From positions 1 to 5,085 of the forward strand of contig JAFLUO010000106.1 of NCBI GenBank assembly GCA_022508705.1: 5,085 nt of DNA, read 5' to 3'. The notes below the pieces were generated by a model. That model ran no database searches and was not told the origin of the DNA. It worked only from the letters and a program-made list of their open reading frames with translations. The translations under genes and the position numbers were made by a program. Below, in pieces: positions 1 to 4,958 of this stretch. The stretch's first letter is position 1, and every line of letters starts with the position of its first letter. This stretch comes from Oscillospiraceae bacterium (GTDB lineage Bacteria; Bacillota; Clostridia; Oscillospirales; Acutalibacteraceae).

Positions 1-1258
1 GGGTAATATAATAGAAAATCATAACCTGCTTGTATGAAAATCTCTTTATAAAGAAAGGCGTAAAGAAATCGGGCGGAGTTCCTGCAAAGGATACAAGCGA
101 AACCAAAAGGCCGTAGGTAAGACCGCTGAGGCGGAAGGTGTAAAGATATACAACTGCTGTAAACACGAGCATACCGTTTCCGAGAGAGTCAATAAGTCCT
201 ACTAAAGTCATAACCCATCTGTATTTGTTCCGCATAACGCCGAAGATACCGTCCCAGAAATTGATTTGAACCTTCTTTTCAATAGGCGGTTGAGGAATTC
301 GCTCTTTGATTCGGTTTGAGAAAACCATTGTAAGCGTTGCAAAAGAAATGAAAATTATCGGGATAACGTATTTATATACGTTAATGTCAGCCCACTCGTC
401 TTTAAGGAATCCGATAGCCATAGGGATTACGAGAACCATTAAAGAGTTGAGGATATGCGAGAGCTTAAGGGGATAGGTTCTTATAAGAATTCTTTCCTGC
501 ATATTGGGGCTGATGTTCTGTGTGCAGGTTTCCATACAGTTGTTAAAACCGAACAGGTTGTAAAGAGCAAACAATGCGTTTGCAACCCAAACTCTTGTAA
601 CAACATCTGCTATGTTGTAAATAGGAAGCCAACCTATGAGCACAACTACAATGCACTTGGGCACAATGTCGCAGTAAAGGAAATATTTATATCTGCCGAA
701 TTTCGGAACAAGCTTTTTGCGCCAGAAAATGTTACGGGAGCCTGCCCAGCCGTTCCAAAGAATGTGCGTACCGAGCATTTTAATAGCCGACGCTGCCGAA
801 ATGCCTCGTATGGAGTTTAGTGCCGCAACTACTGCATTCTGCGGATTTAAGTACGGCTTAAAATTAAACACCATAAGGAAAATGCCTAAAATTATTGAGA
901 AAAAGTAAACGGAATAAAGCGTTCGCTCTTTTTTCTTCGGCAAAAAGCCGAGGTTATCATTTATCATCCAACCGAGAATATCCCAAAGCTTTTGCAAAGG
1001 CATGTTAATAAGCGCTATTGCAGAGAAAACAACGTATGGCAGTTGATAATGATACATTATCAGATAACAGCCTGCTGCAAAGCTTATGTATTCAAGGACT
1101 TTTGTTCCTGAATAGTTACTGCCGACTGCAAGCCAAATGTCCAGATACTCTTTGTACGGAACATATTTGCCTTCAGCGGGAGTATTCCAATGTGTTTTGA
1201 TTTCGTTGAAAAGCCACTTTGGCTTATCAAGTAAAGATGTTTTTTCTTTTACTTCCAC
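1..1258 (-). CDS. MFS transporter, GPH-like (MelB-type) family, C-terminus cut off by window edge
   Basis: This is a polytopic inner-membrane carrier, probably a cation-coupled importer of a sugar-like or other small polar solute; the substrate is unknown. The frame is open from GTG at 1258 to the left edge: 419 codons with no stop, about four fifths of a usual 450-520 residue protein. The GTG start is chosen because AAGGAGG (1273-1267) lies 8 bases upstream; the ATG at 1266 is in another frame that stops after four codons. Residues 1-40 are a polar cytoplasmic N-terminus. Hydrophobic helices follow at about 53-85, 115-133, 200-235, 268-285, 297-313 and 348-420. Family-like signs are KLWDILGW (90-97) in the helix II region, the basic PKKKER loop (107-112), and SPNMQER (250-256), matching the conserved loop after helix IV. 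A basic, proline-containing central loop (316-332) separates the halves. It has its own promoter and is not co-transcribed with the gene before it. Family assignment is good, transport specificity is not. Confidence 0.85.
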   Translation of the reverse strand, partial: MEVKEKTSLLDKPKWLFNEIKTHWNTPAEGKYVPYKEYLDIWLAVGSNYSGTKVLEYISFAAGCYLIMYHYQLPYVVFSAIALINMPLQKLWDILGWMINDNLGFLPKKKERTLYSVYFFSIILGIFLMVFNFKPYLNPQNAVVAALNSIRGISAASAIKMLGTHILWNGWAGSRNIFWRKKLVPKFGRYKYFLYCDIVPKCIVVVLIGWLPIYNIADVVTRVWVANALFALYNLFGFNNCMETCTQNISPNMQERILIRTYPLKLSHILNSLMVLVIPMAIGFLKDEWADINVYKYVIPIIFISFATLTMVFSNRIKERIPQPPIEKKVQINFWDGIFGVMRNKYRWVMTLVGLIDSLGNGMLVFTAVVYLYTFRLSGLTYGLLVSLVSFAGTPPDFFTPFFIKRFSYKQVMIFYYIT

Positions 1259-1266
1259 AAAATCAT

Positions 1267-1273
1267 CCTCCTT
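1267..1273 (-). promoter_or_regulatory. Shine-Dalgarno site that fixes the GTG start
   Basis: On the minus strand AAGGAGG is followed by 8 bases and then GTG at 1258. It is a near-perfect anti-16S match and is the main argument for a GTG start. No in-frame ATG exists near it; the first internal ATG codon in this frame is at residue 68, inside the membrane region. Confidence 0.85.
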
Positions 1274-1290
1274 CAATGATTGTTGACAAC
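1274..1290. promoter_or_regulatory. two abutting 9-base palindromes at the predicted transcription start (possible operator)
   Basis: CAATGATTG (1274-1282) and GTTGACAAC (1282-1290) are each perfect odd palindromes sharing one base. They lie between the -10 box and the ribosome binding site of the partial transporter gene, where a repressor could block initiation. No regulator gene is present in the window, so this is inference from position and symmetry; short palindromes also arise by chance in AT-rich DNA. Confidence 0.3.
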
Positions 1291-1291
1291 T

Positions 1292-1321
1292 ATTTTATCA
1301 CAAATTGTATATTGCTTTCAA
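1292..1321 (-). promoter_or_regulatory. sigma-A-type promoter of the partial transporter
   Basis: Minus strand: -35 TTGAAA (1321-1316), an 18-base spacer, and -10 TAAAAT (1297-1292), with TGA directly before the -10 giving an extended -10. Transcription would start near 1285, leaving a leader of about 27 bases that contains the ribosome binding site. The terminator at 1384-1416 lies upstream, so this gene is a separate unit. Confidence 0.65.
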
Positions 1322-1383
1322 GAATTTATTGAATTTTTCCACATTTTATATATAAATTATGAAAGTTTTTGGTGTAATATAAC

Positions 1384-1416
1384 AAAAAAACGCGGAGCAA
1401 ATTCCTGCCCCGCATT
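1384..1416 (-). terminator. intrinsic terminator of the small secreted protein gene
   Basis: Minus-strand RNA folds into an 11-bp stem (1416-1406 with 1399-1389, two G-U pairs) around the loop GGAATT, and the stem runs into a seven-U tract (1390-1384). On the plus strand the two wobble pairs become A-C mismatches and no T-run follows, so the direction is minus. It starts 27 bases after the stop codon at 1443-1445. Confidence 0.85.
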
Positions 1417-1442
1417 TCACCAAAATATATTTAAATGTCTGT

Positions 1443-2072
1443 CTATTTTACATTTTTCGCTTTCTTTAACTTTCCCAATCTTAACAGTATGAGTATTACA
1501 ACTGCTGTTATTAAAACTACTGACGGTAAAATATAGTATGGATTATAATAGTAATCTACTGTGACTTTATGATTGTTTAATGAAAGACTTCTAAATTGTC
1601 TAAACAATCCGTTTTTTATTGAAATCGGAGTTGACGTAGATAAAACAGTGCCTTCCTTGTCAATAAATGCGATTATAATTGAGCCTTTGTCAACAAAATA
1701 ATCAAGATTATTAACCTTTACATTAAGCTCTTCGGAGTATTCTTGATAACAACCCAAATAATCAATAATAGCACCGTTAAAATGACATAAATAACTTATA
1801 TATCCGTTTGTGTCATAATAAGATATTTGACTCTCGTCGGTTATTTCAATAAAATCATTGATACCTAATAAATCGGTATAAGTATTAAGTGAAACGTATT
1901 CATCAGACTGTTTGTCTATTTGAACTAAAATATCAATTCCCGCCGTTTGAGCAGGTAAATCATTGATTTTAAAGGATACATCCAAAGAGTCGCCCGCATT
2001 ATAAGCATAACAGGAGATAGGAATAAACATCAGTATAATGACAGAAATAATAACAGCACCGATTTTTTTCAT
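1443..2072 (-). CDS. secreted, C-terminally membrane-anchored protein of unknown function (209 aa)
   Basis: I do not recognise the family. Layout: a signal peptide (MKK, then a hydrophobic core at residues 4-20, likely cleavage after A23 of CYA), an acidic, Tyr/Asn-rich extracellular region of about 155 residues with alternating hydrophobic positions suggesting beta structure (24-178), one transmembrane helix (about 181-198), and a basic tail (RLGKLKKAKNVK) that would stay in the cytoplasm. This is a type I, outward-facing topology. C21 is not in a good lipobox (PISC), so a lipoprotein is unlikely. No sortase LPxTG motif is present. The start ATG at 2072 follows a modest AGTAGG (2085-2080) by 7 bases. 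The gene is monocistronic, with its own promoter and terminator. Its DNA is AT-rich: 15 GC in 60 bases at 1741-1800, against 25 at 241-300 and 29 at 4141-4200 in neighbouring genes. Roles such as surface sensing or adhesion would be guesses. Confidence 0.85.
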   Translation of the reverse strand: MKKIGAVIISVIILMFIPISCYAYNAGDSLDVSFKINDLPAQTAGIDILVQIDKQSDEYVSLNTYTDLLGINDFIEITDESQISYYDTNGYISYLCHFNGAIIDYLGCYQEYSEELNVKVNNLDYFVDKGSIIIAFIDKEGTVLSTSTPISIKNGLFRQFRSLSLNNHKVTVDYYYNPYYILPSVVLITAVVILILLRLGKLKKAKNVK

Positions 2073-2118
2073 GTTATAACCTACTTTTCAGAATTTCTTA
2101 TCCCTTATATATAGGCTA

Positions 2119-2148
2119 AGTATACCATTTTTTTGACATATCAGTCAA
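2119..2148 (-). promoter_or_regulatory. promoter of the small secreted protein gene
   Basis: Minus strand: -35 TTGACT (2148-2143), an 18-base spacer, and -10 TATACT (2124-2119), preceded by TGG as an extended -10. The start site would fall near 2112, giving a leader of about 40 bases. It lies just downstream of the terminator at 2184-2228, so the gene is insulated from the transporter operon. Confidence 0.7.
2133..2148. promoter_or_regulatory. inverted repeat covering the -35 box (candidate operator)
   Basis: TTGAC-ATATCA-GTCAA has two perfect 5-base arms around a 6-base centre and fully covers the -35 hexamer of the secreted protein promoter. The position suits a dimeric repressor such as a TetR- or MarR-type protein. 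No such regulator is encoded in the window, so this is inference; part of the right arm is also explained by the -35 consensus itself. Confidence 0.4.
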
Positions 2149-2183
2149 CATAAAATGTGAAAAATCAATAAAAACGAACAACA

Positions 2184-2228
2184 AAAAATAAAGACAAACT
2201 AACCTTGAAGGTTAATTTGTCTTTATTG
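2184..2228 (-). terminator. strong intrinsic terminator after the hydrolase-transporter operon
   Basis: A 41-base hairpin (2188-2228) has 20-base arms. As minus-strand RNA all positions can pair, apart from the few bases at the tip that form the loop. The single non-Watson-Crick pair (2216 with 2200) is G-U in minus RNA but C-A in plus RNA. A six-T run (2189-2184) ends the minus transcript. It is 161 bases after the transporter stop codon, an unusually long 3' stretch. Confidence 0.85.
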
Positions 2229-2231
2229 TCT

Positions 2232-2267
2232 CATCAACACAAAAAGATGTATTTTCGTTTTTAGTAG
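2232..2267 (-). repeat. short interspersed repeat, copy B (beside terminator)
   Basis: Plus-strand bases 2232-2251 match 4901-4920 at 18 of 20 positions. The shared block GTTTTTAGTA follows at 2258-2267 (copy A: 4919-4928), with about 8 extra bases in this copy. Both copies sit immediately 5', in the minus direction, of a U-tailed hairpin whose stem sequence is unrelated. The 20-base core begins TCATC and ends GATGT, so its ends are weakly self-complementary. Origin is unknown; it may be a remnant of a dispersed element. Confidence 0.6.
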
Positions 2268-2325
2268 ATGGATTTATAAATACGGATGTAAGATACCTTT
2301 GAAGTATAACAAGATTATCTCAATA

Positions 2326-2340
2326 AGAAAGCGCTTCTAA
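2326..2340 (-). promoter_or_regulatory. cre-like site (possible CcpA binding)
   Basis: On the minus strand the 15 bases match the catabolite response element consensus WTGNAANCGNWNNCW at every fixed position except the G of TG, which is A. The core AGAAGCGCTT is nearly palindromic. It overlaps the -35 region of a possible weak promoter (-10 TATACT at 2308-2303) but is far from the main operon promoter, so a role is uncertain. Confidence 0.25.
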
Positions 2341-2389
2341 ACAGAAATCCGCATTAGACATCAAAGTTTAGATTTATAAGTATTTATCC

Positions 2390-3850
2390 TTATTGTGCTT
2401 GTTCATTTAATGCTTTGTGCATTTCTTTCTTGGCTTTAAAATCAATCTTATAAAACAGCATCGGTATTGCGCTGAATAATGCCGATACACCTATAAATCC
2501 AACGTATGCAAATATTGCTATGTTTTGCATTCGTACCGGAATATGCCCCGTTTCATAAACAACCTGTGTATAACCGGATGCCGCAACTAAAAGAAGGCCT
2601 GCAACAACACAAATTGCATTGCTTAATTTAATAGCCATTGAGAGAATAGCAAAGTTAACGCCCTCTTTACGCTTACCTGTTTTCCAATACTCATAATCGA
2701 CTATATCCGCTGTCATAACAAGGGGAATGTACGAATTTACAGACATAGTAAACGCTCCGATAAACTGCATTATCATAACCATAATCAATGCCGGATTACC
2801 GTATCGCAGAGCGGAATCTGCCGGTAAGCACCAATAGAAAATACTGCAGCCCATTGTAATAATAAATGTAGCCAATGAAAAATAAATATAGGTTTTCTTT
2901 TCACCAAGCTTTTTGTTAACTATCGGAACTATAAACAGGCCAACCATGCCCATTATACCGCCCGGAAGCCCGGGAAGCCATATTGCATCAGCAGTTGTGT
3001 CCATAGTTAAGCCAAAGATGTTGACCTTTCCTATCAATGCACCGTTAGCCTGCGCTAAAACAATAGATGCAATTCCGCGGGCAAACCCGAGAATGTAAAT
3101 AAGAAATACGATAAGTATCATTTTGTTTTGCTTTAACTCTGTCACCATTTCTGACATTGAAATCGTTGAAGAAGAGTTACTGCTTGGCACGGCTTCTCTG
3201 TTTTTGAAATACATAAGCAAACAGCATATTGTTCCGAGCGCCAAAACAAGCAAAACTGATACCAAATAATATTCGCTGTCGGGATAATTTCCCTCTCCCT
3301 TTACAGCATTTAACACCATCATAACGATTGTAACAAAAATGCCGGGAGATACAAGAGCTATTGATTTACCTATATTTGAAAAGCCTGCCGCAATGTTTCT
3401 TTCCTCGGCATCAGGCGATAAAAGCGAAAGCATACCCTGCGAGGGAATGTCTGCAAAGCTCATTGAAATATTCCAAAGAACAGTCGTAAAGGTGATGTAC
3501 GCATAAAGCAAAAGCTTGCTTTTAAACGGTATGTAAATAAAAATGACTGTTGTTAATACTGCAAGCGGAATCGAACTGCGAAGCACCCAAGGGCGCATTT
3601 TGCCGCCCTTTAAATTGCTTTTATCAATAAGTGCGCCGATTAACGGGTCGGCAAAACAGCTAATCAGTTTTGCAATAAAGATAATAACCGCGGATGCATA
3701 AATGATATTACTGTCAAATGCAGAATACATCTTATTATAAAACTCTGTTTGAAAGCTATTCATAAAACCGATGAAAAGCTGAACACCGAAAATACCTACT
3801 GCATAAATCAAGGCATATTTTTTCGTAAGGATTTCCCTTTTCGTTTCCAT
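2390..3850 (-). CDS. GPH (MelB-type) MFS transporter, complete, 486 aa
   Basis: This is a twelve-helix inner-membrane symporter-type carrier of the glycoside-pentoside-hexuronide family, predicted to import a sugar, glycoside or related solute. Diagnostic family features are ADPLIGALID (67-76) on helix II with the following basic loop KGGKMRPW (81-88), the loop after helix IV SPDAEERN (145-152), and the C-terminal motif TADIVDYEYWKTGKRKEG (380-397) with D382, D385 and the GKR basic turn. A Ser-rich central loop (222-233) separates the two halves, and the C-terminus is a charged cytoplasmic tail (470-486). Length is normal for the family. The ATG at 3850 follows a perfect AGGAGGT (3863-3857) by 6 bases. 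It is the second gene of an operon, 51 bases after the hydrolase, with no terminator between. One oddity is S64, where MelB-like proteins usually have the first helix II aspartate. Melibiose or xyloside specificity cannot be inferred. Confidence 0.93.
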   Translation of the reverse strand: METKREILTKKYALIYAVGIFGVQLFIGFMNSFQTEFYNKMYSAFDSNIIYASAVIIFIAKLISCFADPLIGALIDKSNLKGGKMRPWVLRSSIPLAVLTTVIFIYIPFKSKLLLYAYITFTTVLWNISMSFADIPSQGMLSLLSPDAEERNIAAGFSNIGKSIALVSPGIFVTIVMMVLNAVKGEGNYPDSEYYLVSVLLVLALGTICCLLMYFKNREAVPSSNSSSTISMSEMVTELKQNKMILIVFLIYILGFARGIASIVLAQANGALIGKVNIFGLTMDTTADAIWLPGLPGGIMGMVGLFIVPIVNKKLGEKKTYIYFSLATFIITMGCSIFYWCLPADSALRYGNPALIMVMIMQFIGAFTMSVNSYIPLVMTADIVDYEYWKTGKRKEGVNFAILSMAIKLSNAICVVAGLLLVAASGYTQVVYETGHIPVRMQNIAIFAYVGFIGVSALFSAIPMLFYKIDFKAKKEMHKALNEQAQ

Positions 3851-3901
3851 TATTGTACCTCCTAAGAAGAACTGTGGTTACCGTATAAGGCAGGAATTGT
3901 T

Positions 3902-4696
3902 TTATCTACTGTGAATTTTATTGGTTTTATATATTATTCCGTCGCTTTGGTCGGGGTATTGCTTTGTTTTCGGGAGAATTGAGTTTTTATTATTTTTGAT
4001 TATTTCCTCACCCCATGTTATTACAGTTGCAATATATTCGCTGGATAATTCAGGAATTCTGTGCCCCCAAAAGATTCGATATTCTTTGCTCATATCATAA
4101 AGCCATTTTGCCGACGGCAGCCATTCCTCAAGGCTTGTAGCACCGGGAATCTGCATCCATAACGCATCGCAAACGTTATCGCCGCTAAATACGATTTTGC
4201 TGCTCTCATCAATAAGGGCAATGCTTCCCACGCTGTGACCGGGCGTGTGCTTCACGGAAATTATCTTGTTCCCCAAATCAAATTTATATCCGTCGTCAAT
4301 AGGAATCAGCTTAGTTTTATATTTTGGCTTTGTTATGTCCTTTGCAGTAAAACCGTGTTCTTTAATAACGCTGTTTCCGCCTAAAAACGCTTTTCGCATC
4401 GGCATACTCATCTGCAATTTATTGATAGCCTTGCAGTCGTCACGGTGAATATATATTTCTTCAAACTGACCTGCGCCGCCGATATGGTCAACATGACCGT
4501 GTGTTGCAACAACTGTAATCGGAAGGCTTGTAATCTTTTCGCAAGCGCCCCTTAAATCACAGAATCCTGTACCGCAGTCAATCAGTAAAGCCTTTTCGGT
4601 GCCGACTACCAGATAGCAATTCGTACCGTCAAATTCATTGATTAAATATGTATCATCTGCAATGCTCGCAACAGGTAATTCTTTAACCATATCCAT
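3902..4696 (-). CDS. metallo-beta-lactamase-fold hydrolase, glyoxalase II/lactonase-like, 264 aa
   Basis: This is a cytoplasmic (no signal peptide) binuclear metal hydrolase of the PF00753 superfamily. All the expected metal ligands are visible: THGHVDH with H66, H68, D70 and H71; H154 in HTPGHS; D173 in FSGDN; and H212 in WGHR. D40 in LIDCG matches the conserved acidic residue early in the fold, and N26-CYLV resembles the usual N-x-Y/Y-L-V strand. Residues 86-140 form the variable insert between the first two ligand groups, with a Met-rich stretch that may shape the substrate pocket. Residues 234-264 are a polar tail beyond the fold. The ATG at 4696 is chosen because GAGG (4705-4702) lies 5 bases upstream; a second ATG two codons on is possible. 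It is first in an operon with a GPH transporter, suggesting action on an imported ester, lactone or thioester, but the family is too broad to name a substrate. It is not expected to be an antibiotic beta-lactamase. Confidence 0.92.
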   Translation of the reverse strand: MDMVKELPVASIADDTYLINEFDGTNCYLVVGTEKALLIDCGTGFCDLRGACEKITSLPITVVATHGHVDHIGGAGQFEEIYIHRDDCKAINKLQMSMPMRKAFLGGNSVIKEHGFTAKDITKPKYKTKLIPIDDGYKFDLGNKIISVKHTPGHSVGSIALIDESSKIVFSGDNVCDALWMQIPGATSLEEWLPSAKWLYDMSKEYRIFWGHRIPELSSEYIATVITWGEEIIKNNKNSILPKTKQYPDQSDGIIYKTNKIHSR

Positions 4697-4759
4697 TACT
4701 TCCTCTAACTTTTATTGTGTGGATTAAAACGATGATCCGTCTTAGTAAATATTAATGTA

Positions 4760-4788
4760 ATTATATCTTGTTTTGCTAATTATTTCAA
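4760..4788 (-). promoter_or_regulatory. sigma-A-type promoter of the hydrolase-transporter operon
   Basis: Minus strand: -35 TTGAAA (4788-4783), a 17-base spacer and a consensus -10 TATAAT (4765-4760). It is the best promoter match in the window. The predicted start near 4753 gives a leader of about 57 bases before the hydrolase ATG, with no clear riboswitch fold. A strong promoter suggests steady or repressor-controlled expression. Confidence 0.8.
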
Positions 4789-4814
4789 TATCATTAAAGT
4801 TAAGGGAATAAAAG

Positions 4815-4837
4815 CTTGACATTTCTTATAAATCAAG
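4815..4837. promoter_or_regulatory. imperfect inverted repeat upstream of the operon promoter
   Basis: CTTGA (4815-4819) pairs with TCAAG (4833-4837), and the inner ATTT/AAAT can add further pairs. It lies about 27 bases upstream of the -35 box, between it and the preceding terminator, a position compatible with an activator or repressor site. No regulator is encoded nearby, and AT-rich chance symmetry is a real alternative. Confidence 0.25.
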
Positions 4838-4892
4838 AAAAAACACCTATTGTTTGTCCAATCCCAAAGGATTCGGATTACAATAGGTGTTT
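4838..4892 (-). terminator. long two-part intrinsic terminator for a transcript from beyond the right edge
   Basis: A perfect 13-bp outer stem (4841-4853 with 4880-4892) encloses a small internal loop and an inner 8-bp stem (4857-4864 with 4869-4877, one bulged base at 4874) capped by a 4-base loop. In minus-strand RNA it runs into six Us (4843-4838). The plus direction has only a broken T-run, so the minus direction is preferred. It would insulate the hydrolase operon from whatever gene lies to the right. Confidence 0.8.
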
Positions 4893-4900
4893 AATTTGCG

Positions 4901-4928
4901 TCATCAGCATAAAAAGATGTTTTTAGTA
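4901..4928 (-). repeat. short interspersed repeat, copy A (beside terminator)
   Basis: Bases 4901-4920 differ from 2232-2251 at two positions only, and GTTTTTAGTA (4919-4928) matches 2258-2267. As in copy B, it abuts a minus-strand terminator hairpin on its low-coordinate side, 8 bases away here and 3 bases away there. It is followed at higher coordinates by the stem-loop repeat, which copy B lacks in recognisable form. Confidence 0.6.
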
Positions 4929-4958
4929 TACAGAATTAGACTTTCGCAAGCATAAATA

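Larger units (their letters stand above)
2229..2389. other. gene-free stretch between transporter stop and terminator
   Basis: No frame with a ribosome binding site is visible here on either strand. It holds a short repeat (2232-2267), a possible minus-strand extended -10 (2311-2303, TGT then TATACT), a cre-like site (2326-2340), and a 7-bp inverted repeat TCTAAAC/GTTTAGA (2336-2342 with 2366-2372) with a 23-base loop directly after the transporter stop. Together they could form a long 3' untranslated region or a small RNA unit ending at the hairpin at 2188-2228. Confidence 0.5.

Noticed and set aside
455..1200. Overlapping plus-strand open frames (455-820, 717-908, 1018-1200)
   Set aside because: They lie antisense inside the 419-codon transporter frame, have no domain-like composition, and no plausible ribosome binding site was seen. 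They are shadows of the minus-strand gene.
1345..1356. Perfect palindrome TTTATATATAAA in the spacer
   Set aside because: A simple AT-alternating palindrome in a very AT-rich spacer is expected by chance, and it is not positioned on a promoter element.
1280..1492. Plus-strand frame of 70 codons across the spacer at 1280-1492
   Set aside because: It has no Shine-Dalgarno sequence, crosses a promoter and a minus-strand terminator, and runs into the 3' end of the secreted protein gene. Its Phe/Ile-rich product simply reflects AT-rich DNA.
2070..2090. Lipoprotein reading of the secreted protein from C21
   Set aside because: The residues before the cysteine are P-I-S. A lipobox needs Leu, Val or Ile at the third position before it, and an ordinary signal peptidase I site (CYA) follows directly.
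2913..4448. Plus-strand frames at 2913-3098 and 4245-4448
   Set aside because: Both are fully antisense to well-supported genes (the GPH transporter and the metallo-hydrolase) and show no independent start signals.
3902..4696. Antibiotic-resistance metallo-beta-lactamase
   Set aside because: There is no signal peptide, it is paired with a sugar-type transporter, and its overall pattern is the broad glyoxalase II/lactonase-like group. The fold alone does not indicate drug resistance.
4697..4759. Riboswitch in the leader of the hydrolase operon
   Set aside because: The predicted leader is only about 57 bases, and no paired stems, terminator/antiterminator or known aptamer core could be seen.
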